Shown in pieces: positions 23,361 to 32,059 of a stretch of 32,059 nt of DNA. The DNA is taken from NCBI GenBank assembly GCA_028288625.1, contig JAQBNI010000003.1, forward strand, positions 1-32,059, in the 5' to 3' direction. The stretch comes from Bacteroidota bacterium. GTDB taxonomy: Bacteria > Bacteroidota > Bacteroidia > Chitinophagales > JADIYW01. The position numbers and the translations under genes are program-made. Each line of letters opens with the position of its first letter. The first letter of the stretch is position 1. The notes under the pieces are model-generated. The model saw only the letters and a program-made list of their open reading frames with translations. It had not been told where the DNA came from and searched no databases.

Positions 23361-25217
23361 ATGAATTTTGACAGAAACACCATTATCGGTATCGCACTGA
23401 TAATCCTTATTTTCGTTGGCTTTTCCACTTATACTACACAGCAAGAAGCAAAATATAAAAAAGAACATCCGCAAAAAGCAGAAGAATCTGCCAAATATCC
23501 TAACACAGATTCTAACAGCAATGTTTCAACAGACAGCACAAAATCTTCAGCAGCTTTAACTGCACCTGTTGCTGCAGATTCAGCATCCTACGGCAGTTTC
23601 GGCGCTGCTGCAAAAGGAAGCGAGCAATTATTTACAGTTGAAAATGAAAATTGCATTTACACTTTTTCAAATAAGGGTGGAATTATTAAGAATGTAGAAT
23701 TAAAAGAATATAAGACTTCCCGCAAAACACCACTCCTTCTTTTTACGGATAAAGGAAATGACTTTAATTTTTCGTTTGTATCGAACGACAGTAAAACAAC
23801 GATACAGACTTCTCAATTATATTTCAATACTACTTCAACTGCTCAAAAAATTTCCGGCAATCAAACAGCTGACATTGTATTTAAAATTGATTTGGGTAAC
23901 GGGAAAAGCTTAGAGCATCACTATGTGGTGAATGGCAAGGGATATGTTGTTAGTTTCACAATAAATGCTTCCAATCTTGCTACAGTTATTCCACAGAATT
24001 CACCGATCACTTTAAACTGGAACCAGGATCTTCCTTCGCAGGAAGGCGGTATTGATGACCAAAGATATAACAGCTCGCTGCATTACATGAATGATGCGCA
24101 GGAAGAAGATGACCAATCGCGCGATAAAGAGAAAGTGCTGGATATGCCTTTAAAATGGGTGTCTTACAAACAAAAGTTTTTTAATGTCTCTGTAATTGCA
24201 GAAAAGGAACTCTTTAAAAAAGGTGCGAAAATCCAGGTAAGTACGCCAACCGACAATAAGGAAATTGTAAAAACATTTTCTACGCAATTGCAGATCCCGT
24301 ATAACCATTCCAATGCGTTTAGTTTCCCGATGAAGTTGTATATGGGACCAAACAGGTTTAACGAATTGAAAGCGACAAATGTGAGCCTGGATAAGATCAT
24401 TCCATTAGGTGGAAGTATTTTGGGTTGGATAAATAAATTCTTTATCATTCCTATATTTCATATCCTGAGCAGATTTATTTCCAACTACGGTGTCATTATT
24501 TTTATACTAGCGCTGATCATTAAACTGGTGACATTTCCGTTTACTTATAAATCAACGCTTTCGATGATCAAGATGAAGGTGTTGAAACCTGAGATCGATG
24601 AACTGAAAAAGAAACATCCTAACCAGGCGGAATTCGGACAGAAACAAATGGAATTATATAGCCAGACCGGTGTGAGCCCTTTTGGTGGCTGTCTGCCGAT
24701 GCTTTTGCAGATGCCTATACTGATCGCGATGTACCGGTTTTTTCCTGCTTCCATTGAATTAAGACAACAGCCGTTTTTATGGGCGACGGATCTTTCGAGT
24801 TACGATGCTATTTTTCACTGGAGTAAAGAAATTCCGTTGATTGGAAATCACATCAGCTTGTTTACGATCCTGATGGCAATCTCTTCTATCGTTGTTACTA
24901 AAATGACAAGCCAGTCACAGCCAAGCGCAGGCGGGGATGATATGATGGCGCAGCAAATGAAGATCATGCAATACGTGATGCCTGTGATGCTTTTGTTTAT
25001 GTTTAACAAGCAGCCAGCAGCATTGAGCTATTATTACTTCCTGTTTAATATATTTACGCTTGCTCAAAACTGGATCATTCAGAAATTTATTGTGGATGAA
25101 ATGAAGATCCGTTTACAGATCGAAGAAAATAAAAAGAAGCCGCCTAAGAAGTCCGCTTTCCAGGAAAAAATGCAGGAAATGATGAAGCAGCAGCAGCAAT
25201 TAAAAAAGGGCAAATAA
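23361..25217 (+). CDS. yidC: Membrane protein insertase YidC
   Basis: A 618-residue inner-membrane insertase that places proteins in the membrane with or without SecYEG. An N-terminal helix (TIIGIALIILIFVGFSTY) is followed by a Ser/Ala-rich linker. The large periplasmic beta-supersandwich domain spans roughly residues 80-350. The conserved five-helix core begins IPIFHILSRFISNYGVIIFILALIIKLVTFPFTYKS. The core includes the hallmark GVSPFGGCLPMLLQMPILIAMYRFFP and MKIMQYVMPVMLLFMFNKQPAALSYYYFLFNIFTLAQNW. The C-terminal tail is Lys/Gln-rich and could contact ribosomes. The start at ATG 23361 gives the normal MNFDRNTIIG opening and lies 17 nt after the promoter. The ComEC-like gene follows 63 nt downstream on the same strand. 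Confidence 0.97.
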   Translation: MNFDRNTIIGIALIILIFVGFSTYTTQQEAKYKKEHPQKAEESAKYPNTDSNSNVSTDSTKSSAALTAPVAADSASYGSFGAAAKGSEQLFTVENENCIYTFSNKGGIIKNVELKEYKTSRKTPLLLFTDKGNDFNFSFVSNDSKTTIQTSQLYFNTTSTAQKISGNQTADIVFKIDLGNGKSLEHHYVVNGKGYVVSFTINASNLATVIPQNSPITLNWNQDLPSQEGGIDDQRYNSSLHYMNDAQEEDDQSRDKEKVLDMPLKWVSYKQKFFNVSVIAEKELFKKGAKIQVSTPTDNKEIVKTFSTQLQIPYNHSNAFSFPMKLYMGPNRFNELKATNVSLDKIIPLGGSILGWINKFFIIPIFHILSRFISNYGVIIFILALIIKLVTFPFTYKSTLSMIKMKVLKPEIDELKKKHPNQAEFGQKQMELYSQTGVSPFGGCLPMLLQMPILIAMYRFFPASIELRQQPFLWATDLSSYDAIFHWSKEIPLIGNHISLFTILMAISSIVVTKMTSQSQPSAGGDDMMAQQMKIMQYVMPVMLLFMFNKQPAALSYYYFLFNIFTLAQNWIIQKFIVDEMKIRLQIEENKKKPPKKSAFQEKMQEMMKQQQQLKKGK

Positions 25218-25280
25218 CTACTTCTTTCCAATTTTAACCATACAGTTTTGTATTTGTTCCGCCGGTTTTTATATTGGTTG

Positions 25281-27377
25281 ATGGAATACAAGCTGTCGCA
25301 TCTTCCTTTATTTAAATTAATATTGCCGTTTATTGCAGGAATTTTTTTCTTCAATAGTTTTTCTGTTCCGTTTACTTTCATTTTAATTATTTCAGTTCTT
25401 CTCTTTTTTATATTGATGATCAGCCATCTGACAATAAAAGATTACGCTACAAAAATTCTTAACGCGATCATTCTTTTGATGCTGTTGTTTTTCACCTCAG
25501 GATTGATGATCAGCAATCATCAATTTAGAAACGATACGCAGCATTTTAATAAGCTGCAAGGTAGTTTTGCAATGGGGATAATCACAAAGCCATTAGAAGA
25601 AAGGAATAAAAGTTACCGCACTTCGATCGAGGTAACACAGGTTATAGATTCCATCAATCATATACATTTCTCGGATGGAAACTTATTGGTGTACATACAA
25701 AAAGATTCTACACTTTCTGCATTAGAAATTGGAGACGAAGTAATATTTCACTTGTATTTCAAATCCGTAGACGCACCGAAAAACCCCGGGCAATTTGATT
25801 ACAAAAATTATCTGCAGTATAAATCTATTTATGATCAGCAATATATCAGTGTCAATCAAATTGTCATTCATAAAAAACATGCTGCGTTATTTGTAAAAAG
25901 AGTGAGTAACAATATTGCCGTTTATGTGCAGTCGATCTTAAAAAGATTTATTCCCGGGAAACAAAATTTTTCGCTGGCGGATGGCATTCTGCTGGGACAT
26001 CGCGCTGATATTGATATGGAGCTGTACAATGATTTCGCGTATACCGGCATCCTGCATATTTTATCTGTATCCGGTTTGCACGTCGGGATCATTTATGGGA
26101 TGCTGTTGTTTTTTCTGAGCTTTATAAAAGACAAGAATAGAAAAATCAAGATCGCGAAATTCATTTTTATTTTTTTATTCATCTGGCTCTTCGCATTTGT
26201 TACAGGATTTTCAGCGGCGTGTGTTCGGGCTGCTATTTTATTTTCATTGTTGAATTACGGAAAACTCAGCAAGGAACATGTAAGCAATCTGAATTTATTG
26301 TCAGGCGCCGCGTTATTGCAGCTGCTGATCGATCCGAATAATTTATTTGATATCGGCTTCCAGCTTTCCTATCTCGCGATGCTGGGATTATTTATTTTTT
26401 ACAAACCCATATATGCGGGGTTTTATCACCCAAATAAACTGGTGGACTGGACATGGCAATTATGGTCGGCTTCTATTGCAGCACAACTTTTTACTGTGCC
26501 GCTGAGCATTTATTATTTTGGCAACTTCCCTACTTACTTTTTATTCGCAAATATTTTCGCTATACCGATGTCTACTGTTATTTTATGGCTGGGTATTGCC
26601 TTAATCCCTTTTAGCTTTATTCCTTTTATTGGACATATTATTGGCTCGCTGGAATCGCTCGTGATCAGATTATTTATTTGGTTCACCTATTTTTTTGCGG
26701 AGTTACCATTAGGGAAATTATTTAACTTGTATATTTCAATAGAACAGTTGCTTCTTCTACTCATCGCAATTGTATGTCTAACATTTTTTATTATGCAGAG
26801 ACAATCGAAATTCCTGTTTGCGTGTCTTGGACTATTCCTTATCACCATTCTGATTTCTTATTACTACAGTATCCAGCAGGTCCGGAGAAATGAGATTGTT
26901 TTTTATTCTATCCCAAAGAATTTATCTATCGCTATCAATACGAATGATCAGCAGCTTATTCTTTCAAAAGACAGTTTATCGGAAACTGCGTTTAATTTCT
27001 CGGTGAAAAATTCATACCGAAAGTTTCGTATCCGTGATCACAACCAACTTTTGTATAAGGATTCTTTATATTCTGCTTCCATCTACGTAAATAAAAATAT
27101 ACTGTATGCAAATGGAAAATGTTTTTATTTCCTGAGTAAAGCAAACAGCAGGAAAGCGTATTCGCCGGCTTTGCAGATCGATTATCTTATTTTAAGTGAT
27201 AACTGTTATCTCGATACTATGAGTCTCAAAACAAACTTTTTTTATAAACATCTTATTTTATCAAGTGATAATGATAACCGCCACATTAAAATTTACAGGA
27301 GACTGCTGGAGCAGAATGGAAAAACATATACAGACTTAAGCGAGCAAGCGCTGATCATTAATTCAGAGCATATTTAA
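25281..27377 (+). CDS. comEC: ComEC/Rec2-type DNA-uptake membrane protein
   Basis: A 698-residue polytopic protein. An N-terminal DUF4131-like part (two hydrophobic helices, then a beta-rich soluble segment to ~residue 210) contains SYRTSIEVTQVIDSINHIHFSDGNLLVYIQ. The Competence domain follows with its signature LSVSGLHVGIIYGMLLFFLSF, FVTGFSAACVRAAILFSLLNYG and LFDIGFQLSYLAMLGLFIF. In competent bacteria this protein forms the inner-membrane DNA channel. The last ~180 residues take the place of the metallo-beta-lactamase domain but show no HxHxDH metal motif, so nuclease activity is unlikely. The ATG at 25281 is chosen over a TTG at 25248 because it gives the usual short lead (MEYKLSHLPLFKLILPFIAGIFF). 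The 3' end overlaps bioA by 15 nt, tail to tail. Confidence 0.9.
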   Translation: MEYKLSHLPLFKLILPFIAGIFFFNSFSVPFTFILIISVLLFFILMISHLTIKDYATKILNAIILLMLLFFTSGLMISNHQFRNDTQHFNKLQGSFAMGIITKPLEERNKSYRTSIEVTQVIDSINHIHFSDGNLLVYIQKDSTLSALEIGDEVIFHLYFKSVDAPKNPGQFDYKNYLQYKSIYDQQYISVNQIVIHKKHAALFVKRVSNNIAVYVQSILKRFIPGKQNFSLADGILLGHRADIDMELYNDFAYTGILHILSVSGLHVGIIYGMLLFFLSFIKDKNRKIKIAKFIFIFLFIWLFAFVTGFSAACVRAAILFSLLNYGKLSKEHVSNLNLLSGAALLQLLIDPNNLFDIGFQLSYLAMLGLFIFYKPIYAGFYHPNKLVDWTWQLWSASIAAQLFTVPLSIYYFGNFPTYFLFANIFAIPMSTVILWLGIALIPFSFIPFIGHIIGSLESLVIRLFIWFTYFFAELPLGKLFNLYISIEQLLLLLIAIVCLTFFIMQRQSKFLFACLGLFLITILISYYYSIQQVRRNEIVFYSIPKNLSIAINTNDQQLILSKDSLSETAFNFSVKNSYRKFRIRDHNQLLYKDSLYSASIYVNKNILYANGKCFYFLSKANSRKAYSPALQIDYLILSDNCYLDTMSLKTNFFYKHLILSSDNDNRHIKIYRRLLEQNGKTYTDLSEQALIINSEHI

Positions 27378-28628
27378 AACCTCTTCTATTTCCATATATA
27401 CTTTTTGCAACTGATCTAGTGTAATAATATACGGTGGCATAATGTAAACTGTATTTCCAAGCGGTCGCAATAAAATTCCGCGTTCAATAAAATTATTATA
27501 AATACTACTTTTTATATCATTAAAATAACCGTTTCCCTTATTTGTTTGTATATCAAATGCCACTATTGTTCCCAGTTGACGTAGATTTTCAACCTTAGCA
27601 TTTTTTCTCAGCCCTTCACTCATTTTCTTTTGCAGAACAACAAGATCTTTTAATAACTTTTCTGAGCTTTGAAGTAATTCTATACTTGCATTACCAGCTG
27701 TGCACGCAAGCGGATTTCCCGTATAGGAATGTCCGTGAAAAAAAGTTTTCTTTGCATCTTCACTTAAAAAAGCTTCGTAGATCTTTTGCGTACAGGTTGT
27801 TACGCCTAACGGAAGAAAACCTCCTGTGATACCTTTTGATAAGCAAAAAATATCCGGCTTGTTTTGCAAATGATCACAGGCAAAATTCTTTCCGGTTCTT
27901 CCAAAGCCTGTCATCACTTCATCTGCAACACAGATCACTGAATTTTCCTGCGCTAATTTTATAAGCTGATCCAGGTATTCTGCTTCATACATCAGCATGC
28001 CTGCTGAACCTTGTATCAATGGTTCGAAAATAAAAACAGCTACATCTTTATTTTGAATGAGATCAGTGAATCGTTGTAAAACCTGTTCAAAATTTTCTTT
28101 GGAAGGCAGCTCGATAAATTCCACATCAAATAAAAAAGATTCAAAAGGCTCGTTAAATACACCTCTTGCGCCCACTGACATTGACCCGAAAGTATCGCCG
28201 TGATAGGCATTCTTAAAAGCGATCACTTTCTTTTTTTGTATTCCGGTATTATGCCAGAACTGGATCGCCATCTTTAAAGCCACTTCCACACAAGTAGAAC
28301 CATTATCCGAAAAAAAAACTTTTGACTGGTTTTCCGGCAGGATTCTGATCAGCTTTTCGGAAAGCTCAACAGCCGGCTGATGCGTAAAACCTGCAAAGAT
28401 CACATGTTCCAGCACATCAACTTGTTCCTTTATTTTTTGAGCAATATGCGGGTTCGCGTGACCAAATAAATTTGTCCACCAGCTGGAGATCGCATCAATA
28501 TATTCCTTGCCGTTTTCATCAAACAACAATGCGCCTTCTCCGCGTACAATAGCAATAGCCCCTTTATCTGCCTGGTGCTGCGTAAAAGGATGCCAGATAT
28601 ATTGTTTATCGCGGTCAGAAAGATTCAT
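27363..28628 (-). CDS. bioA: Adenosylmethionine-8-amino-7-oxononanoate aminotransferase
   Basis: A 421-residue PLP enzyme that converts KAPA to DAPA in biotin synthesis, with S-adenosylmethionine as amino donor. It is a class-III aminotransferase. It shows HPFTQHQ (13-19), ISSWWTNLFGHANP (the substrate-side Trp pair typical of BioA, 47-60), DNGSTCVEVALKM, YHGDTFGSMSVG, the cofactor Asp236 (ADEVMTGFGRTG) and the Schiff-base Lys265 (LSKGITGGFLP). The length matches the family. The bioD stop lies 14 nt inside the bioA 5' end, so bioD and bioA are translationally overlapping. The 3' end overlaps the convergent comEC by 15 nt. It is last in the bioB-F-D-A order. Confidence 0.97.
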   Translation of the reverse strand: MNLSDRDKQYIWHPFTQHQADKGAIAIVRGEGALLFDENGKEYIDAISSWWTNLFGHANPHIAQKIKEQVDVLEHVIFAGFTHQPAVELSEKLIRILPENQSKVFFSDNGSTCVEVALKMAIQFWHNTGIQKKKVIAFKNAYHGDTFGSMSVGARGVFNEPFESFLFDVEFIELPSKENFEQVLQRFTDLIQNKDVAVFIFEPLIQGSAGMLMYEAEYLDQLIKLAQENSVICVADEVMTGFGRTGKNFACDHLQNKPDIFCLSKGITGGFLPLGVTTCTQKIYEAFLSEDAKKTFFHGHSYTGNPLACTAGNASIELLQSSEKLLKDLVVLQKKMSEGLRKNAKVENLRQLGTIVAFDIQTNKGNGYFNDIKSSIYNNFIERGILLRPLGNTVYIMPPYIITLDQLQKVYMEIEEVLNML

Positions 28629-29295
28629 AGTCGATTGGTAGGTCAGCAGACGATGATTGCTCTGCTATGCCGGATAACAGCGGAATTAATTTTTCCCTAA
28701 TTTGTCCAGCCTGTTGCACGATAAAACCTTTAGACATAATATCCGCCTTTGGGATCTTACCCAGTAATTTTATCCGCGTATAATTCAGAATATAGTTTTC
28801 AGTTTCGGGATTTGCTTCACCATTAAAAATAATTCCTGCAACATTCACATTTTCATTCTTCATTGCCTGGATTGTCAGGAGTGTGTGATTAATACTCCCA
28901 AGATAGTTCATAGAAACTAATATGACCGGAAGCTGGAGTTTATTGATCAGATCTTTTATCAATAGGTTCTCTGTAACAGGCACCATAAATCCGCCCGCGC
29001 CTTCCACGATCAGGGGATTATTTATTTTGGGGATTTTAAGGTGTTGTATATCGATGATCTTATCTACGTTTCTAGCCGCTAAGTACGGAGAAACAGCATC
29101 CTGGAAAGTGTACTCCTCGTTATGCAATTGCCCGTGGTTGATGGTAAATTCCTTAATAAAATCCGTATCGGTAAAATCGAGGTTGCCGGCTTGTATGGGT
29201 TTCCAGTAGTCTGCTTTAAGCGCTTCCACCAATATAGCAGAGACAACTGTCTTTCCAACATCCGTTCCTATTCCTGTAACAAAAAAACCTTTCAT
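28615..29295 (-). CDS. bioD: Dethiobiotin synthetase
   Basis: A 226-residue ATP-dependent carboxylase that closes the ureido ring of DAPA. The P-loop is GIGTDVGKT (8-16). The remaining signatures are YWKPIQAGN (with the conserved Lys and Gln), SPYLAARNVD, PLIVEGAGGFMVPVTENLLIKDL with the EGAGG loop, and VILVSMNYLGSINHTLLTIQAM. All key motifs are present and the length is normal. The gene overlaps bioA by 14 nt and follows bioF by 4 nt, the tightest packing in the biotin cluster. Confidence 0.97.
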   Translation of the reverse strand: MKGFFVTGIGTDVGKTVVSAILVEALKADYWKPIQAGNLDFTDTDFIKEFTINHGQLHNEEYTFQDAVSPYLAARNVDKIIDIQHLKIPKINNPLIVEGAGGFMVPVTENLLIKDLINKLQLPVILVSMNYLGSINHTLLTIQAMKNENVNVAGIIFNGEANPETENYILNYTRIKLLGKIPKADIMSKGFIVQQAGQIREKLIPLLSGIAEQSSSADLPIDYESF

Positions 29296-29299
29296 GGCG

Positions 29300-30436
29300 T
29301 TAATGATTATCTACAATTATTTTAATTAACTGATCAATTTCTTCTGTAGTGTTATAGCTGTGCAGGATGATCCGCAGTCGCTCTGTGCCGGCAGGAACCG
29401 TGGGAGATAATATCGCCCTGACATCAAAATGATGATGCTGAAGCACAATAGACATGTTGACACTTTGTTCTATTCCCGGCATAATTATACCGAAGATTGG
29501 TCCATCACCAACCACAGGAAATCTTTCTTTCAGCAGTTTTGCTTGAGTAATGAAGTATTGATTCAATTTTTTCAATCTATATGGCTGATTTATATCCATT
29601 TGCAACATAAAATAAGTATGTTTCACGCGTAGTAAATTGTGTGTTTCGAGGGCTGTAGAGTAGATAAAATTCTTTGAAAAGTTGACGAGATACCGTTTTA
29701 AGCTTTCACTTCCAACAATTACTCCTCCGTGACTTCCGACAGCTTTTCCAAAGGTATAAACACGAGCAAAACAATCAATTTCAATTCCGGCTTCGTTACA
29801 TAAGCCGCTGCCTTTTTCTCCAAAAAGTCCGGTTGCGTGCGCCTCATCGATGATCAAATGAAGATGATACCGGAAAGCTAATTTTGCGATTTCCTGCAAC
29901 CGCGCCTTATCTCCTTCCATGGAAAAAACAGATTCGGTGATCAAAAATCCTGCGTTATAGCCGGTAATTGATTTTAGTTTATTTTCGAGATCATCCGGAT
30001 CATTATGCAGGAAGGGAATTAATTTTGCGCCGGATAGCCGCATCCCCTGGTGAATGGATGCATGCACAAATTCATCATAAAAAATTATATCTCCGGTCCT
30101 GGCTACTGTTGAAATTAATCCTACATTGGCATCAAAACCTGAATTAAATATCAGCGCTGCTTCTGAATGATGAGCTTCAGCAAGTAATTGTTCCACTTCT
30201 TCAAACAATAGAGAATTGCCATTTAATAACCGCGAGCCCGTAGAGCCTGATTTCCGGAAACGGTAATTTCGCATATCGTTTTCCACCTGTTGGCTTATAA
30301 ATGCTGAACGTGATAATCCGAGGTAATCATTGGAGGAAAAATCAATAAGATCCTGGCTTAAAGTTAGTGTGCGATAAAGACGATCATCTTTTCGCTTTTG
30401 TATGTAATCCTGTATCCTGTTGTCGAGTGCTTCCAT
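29300..30436 (-). CDS. bioF: 8-amino-7-oxononanoate synthase
   Basis: A 378-residue PLP enzyme of the alpha-oxoamine synthase family that joins pimeloyl thioester with alanine to give KAPA. The N-terminal SSNDYLGLS (34-42) is followed by KSGSTGSRLLNGNS. YDEFVHASIHQGMRLS, LIIDEAHATGLFGEKGSG (Asp197, His200) and VYTFGKAVGSHGG with the Schiff-base Lys231 complete the active site. The length is typical. Glycine C-acetyltransferase is a close relative, but placement between bioB and bioD settles the role. It starts 26 nt after bioB and ends 4 nt before bioD. Confidence 0.95.
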   Translation of the reverse strand: MEALDNRIQDYIQKRKDDRLYRTLTLSQDLIDFSSNDYLGLSRSAFISQQVENDMRNYRFRKSGSTGSRLLNGNSLLFEEVEQLLAEAHHSEAALIFNSGFDANVGLISTVARTGDIIFYDEFVHASIHQGMRLSGAKLIPFLHNDPDDLENKLKSITGYNAGFLITESVFSMEGDKARLQEIAKLAFRYHLHLIIDEAHATGLFGEKGSGLCNEAGIEIDCFARVYTFGKAVGSHGGVIVGSESLKRYLVNFSKNFIYSTALETHNLLRVKHTYFMLQMDINQPYRLKKLNQYFITQAKLLKERFPVVGDGPIFGIIMPGIEQSVNMSIVLQHHHFDVRAILSPTVPAGTERLRIILHSYNTTEEIDQLIKIIVDNH

Positions 30437-30462
30437 CTCCCTTATCTTTCTGCAAGGAGAAA

Positions 30463-31443
30463 TTATGCTAATTCTTTAATATTTTCATTTTTAAAGGCTT
30501 CACGCGGCTTTAAACCCAAGAGCTCAAACATTTGCATATCGTCTGTAAAGCTTGGATTCGGAGTGGTCAGTAATTTATCTCCCGCGAAAATAGAATTTGC
30601 ACCCGCCATGAAACACATTGCCTGTTCAGCAACCGGCATATCTAATCTTCCTGCGCTCAGGCGAACCATCGTTCGGGGCATCGTAATACGAACAGTAGCG
30701 ATCATCCGCACCATTTCGAATACGGATACACGCTTCATTTCTTCCAATGGCGTCCCTTCTACCGCCACTAATGCATTCACAGGTACAGATTCGGGGTGTG
30801 AAGGCAAATTTGCAAGCGTATGTATCATGCCAATTCTTGCATCGTCGCTTTCTCCCATTCCAATAATTCCGCCGCTGCACACGCTGATGCCCGCATTTCT
30901 TACATTGCCGATCGTATTCAGTCTGTCTTTATAATTTCTTGTCGTAATTATTTTATCATAATATTCTTCAGACGTATCGAGGTTGTGATTGTATGCGTAT
31001 AAACCTGCTTCCTTTAATTTTTTTGCCTGGGTTTCTGTTAACATGCCCATTGTGCAACAAACTTCCAAACCTATTTTATTCACCTCCTGAACCATTCCAA
31101 GCACTTTATCAAAATCCTTGTTATCGCGCACCTCACGCCATGCTGCGCCCATACAAAAGCGCGTAGAGCCGTTCTGTTTTGCATCCATCGCTTTAGATAA
31201 TACTTCATCAACATCCATTAGCTTGTGCGTCTTCACATCCGTGTGATAACGCGCAGCTTGCGGACAATATGCACAGTCTTCAGGACAACCACCTGTTTTT
31301 ACGGATAAAAGTGTGCATACCTGTACTTCTCCTGTTTTATGATATTCACGATGCACAGTTGCTGCTCTGTAGATCAGTTCCAGCAAGGGCTGATGATATA
31401 CTTCCTTTATTTCTTCAAATGACAAAATATTTTTACTGCTCAT
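30463..31443 (-). CDS. bioB: Biotin synthase
   Basis: A 326-residue radical-SAM enzyme that inserts sulfur into dethiobiotin. The [4Fe-4S] cysteines are Cys53, Cys57 and Cys60 ([18 protein letters not shown]). Candidates for the [2Fe-2S] site are the cysteines in [18 protein letters not shown] and [12 protein letters not shown], with the Arg in [13 protein letters not shown] as the fourth ligand. [12 protein letters not shown] and [14 protein letters not shown] are further signatures. The length is normal. It follows the DUF4296 lipoprotein gene by 5 nt, so the biotin operon is probably transcribed through that gene. I see no BirA-type operator in the short spacer. Confidence 0.97.
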   Translation of the reverse strand: MSSKNILSFEEIKEVYHQPLLELIYRAATVHREYHKTGEVQVCTLLSVKTGGCPEDCAYCPQAARYHTDVKTHKLMDVDEVLSKAMDAKQNGSTRFCMGAAWREVRDNKDFDKVLGMVQEVNKIGLEVCCTMGMLTETQAKKLKEAGLYAYNHNLDTSEEYYDKIITTRNYKDRLNTIGNVRNAGISVCSGGIIGMGESDDARIGMIHTLANLPSHPESVPVNALVAVEGTPLEEMKRVSVFEMVRMIATVRITMPRTMVRLSAGRLDMPVAEQAMCFMAGANSIFAGDKLLTTPNPSFTDDMQMFELLGLKPREAFKNENIKELA

Positions 31444-31448
31444 ATGGA

Positions 31449-31967
31449 TTACTTGTTTTTATCTTTATTGGATTCCTGTTTTCTTTCCTCTAGTTTTTTC
31501 TTTATGAATTCCTCACGCATTGCTTTTTCCTGTTCATTGAAATTAGGCAATTTTTCTATATTTTTTGGAACCGAAACATACGGAGCCGTGCGTATAGTAT
31601 CGAGCGGCACTATTTTATGCATAGTTGAATCTGTCAGTTTCAATATAGCAAGAAAGTCTTTTGGATGTGCCTGGAGATAATTAAATGTGGTATAAAATGT
31701 AACGCTGTCTACTTTGTGATATTCCAGTATCTTTTTATAGAATGACATCTTTATAGATGTTATAGAATCGGGGTAATGCCCCTGCATCTTTTCATTAACA
31801 TATGATTCCATCAGGAAAATGTCTGTAAGAATAGATGTCATTTTTTTATCACTCAGCTTGTTTTTATCAAAATCAAACTTATGCTTTGGAACGCAGGAAA
31901 TAATTGTGACAAATGAAAATGTACAAAAAATAAATTTTAAACTATATTTATAAAAATTATCGGGCAT
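31449..31967 (-). CDS. DUF4296-type lipoprotein
   Basis: A 172-residue lipoprotein: signal peptide ([14 protein letters not shown]) with lipid-anchor Cys25. The mature part is helical and matches my recollection of DUF4296: [63 protein letters not shown]. It ends in a Lys/Glu-rich coiled tail (EREFIKKK-type residues, residues ~145-172). The function of the family is unknown. It is first in the leftward unit that runs into bioB with a 5-nt gap. Its ATG lies 3 nt from the divergent yggS-type ATG, so its promoter is inside that gene. Confidence 0.8.
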   Translation of the reverse strand: MPDNFYKYSLKFIFCTFSFVTIISCVPKHKFDFDKNKLSDKKMTSILTDIFLMESYVNEKMQGHYPDSITSIKMSFYKKILEYHKVDSVTFYTTFNYLQAHPKDFLAILKLTDSTMHKIVPLDTIRTAPYVSVPKNIEKLPNFNEQEKAMREEFIKKKLEERKQESNKDKNK

Positions 31968-31970
31968 ACA

Positions 31971-32059
31971 ATGGCAAATATTTCTGCCTTACAAGATATA
32001 ACAAAAATAGCTAAAGAGAAAAATGCTCTTTTAGTTGCCGTATCAAAAACGAAAACGAT
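31971..32059 (+). CDS. YggS/PLPBP-family PLP-binding protein (5' fragment)
   Basis: Only 29 codons are inside the window: an opening MANISALQDITKIAKEKNAL, then LVAVSKTKT. The last motif is the PLP-binding opening of YggS/PLPBP homeostasis proteins (usual LVAVSKTK, with Lys as the PLP ligand). The frame is open to the right edge. The start is 3 nt from the divergent DUF4296 ATG. A short fragment, so the family call rests mainly on AVSKTK and its distance from the start. Confidence 0.75.
   Translation, partial: MANISALQDITKIAKEKNALLVAVSKTKT
32002..32009 (-). promoter_or_regulatory. Putative -7 promoter element TATTTTTG for the lipoprotein-bio operon
   Basis: Exact TAnnTTTG match on the minus strand, 34 nt upstream of the DUF4296 ATG and inside the yggS-type coding region. 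No good -33 element is seen. Confidence 0.4.

Noticed and set aside
25248-25280. Eleven extra N-terminal codons for comEC from a TTG
   Set aside because: ATG 25281 gives the normal short lead before the first helix.
28016-28030. GGTTCGAA resembling a tRNA T-arm
   Set aside because: It is inside bioA coding sequence and lacks acceptor and anticodon stems. No tRNA was found in the window.

Overview
The window reads as a chromosomal segment of a Bacteroidota bacterium, most likely near Chitinophagaceae/Sphingobacteriia. The support is: TAnnTTTG-type -7 promoter boxes just upstream of many genes, almost no Shine-Dalgarno sequences, a type IX secretion (T9SS) C-terminal sorting domain, SprB-like repeats, a SusC-like TonB receptor with a BtuG-like partner lipoprotein, a DUF4296 lipoprotein, and a BioB-F-D-A cluster. 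It is mostly dense housekeeping DNA. I see no tRNA, rRNA, CRISPR array, insertion sequence or prophage.

Layout. (1) 1-2888, leftward: an eIF-2B-like protein running off the left edge, a peroxiredoxin-like protein and a cytochrome P450. (2) 2892-5307, rightward: peptidoglycan glycosyltransferase MtgA, a small secreted protein and a sulfotransferase. (3) 5308-7747, leftward: holA and a phosphoglucosamine-mutase family enzyme, both apparently with TTG starts. (4) 7858-12940, leftward: a vitamin B12 uptake block. A cobalamin riboswitch precedes a BtuB-like TonB receptor, which is translationally coupled (ATGA) to a BtuG-like beta-propeller lipoprotein. A secreted-protein gene with two apparent single-base deletions follows, then a Nudix hydrolase and a DUF6580-like membrane protein. 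(5) 13049-13822, rightward: a secreted dienelactone hydrolase cut by an in-frame TGA 24 codons before its expected end. (6) 13823-15344, leftward: miaE-hemF, two O2-dependent enzymes. (7) 15479-19302, rightward: a T9SS-exported matrixin-type metalloprotease with a strong promoter and terminator, then mnmA. (8) 19355-23224, leftward: a structured intergenic element, a small membrane protein, an MFS transporter, galactokinase and a sugar nucleotidyltransferase. (9) 23361-27377, rightward: yidC and a ComEC-like protein. (10) 27363-31967, leftward: bioA, bioD, bioF, bioB and a DUF4296 lipoprotein, divergent from a yggS-type gene cut by the right edge.

How the genes work together. The B12 block fits outer-membrane capture (BtuG lid plus BtuB channel) under riboswitch control. 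The biotin block covers the last four steps from pimeloyl thioester to biotin, with no bioC/bioH nearby. The galactokinase, nucleotidyltransferase and MFS genes could be a sugar salvage unit in which the nucleotidyltransferase stands in for GalT; that is inference. The most unusual observations are the twice-frameshifted B12-operon gene, the in-frame TGA in the hydrolase, two divergent gene pairs whose start codons are only 3 nt apart, the dyad inside the protease promoter, and the structured element after mnmA.
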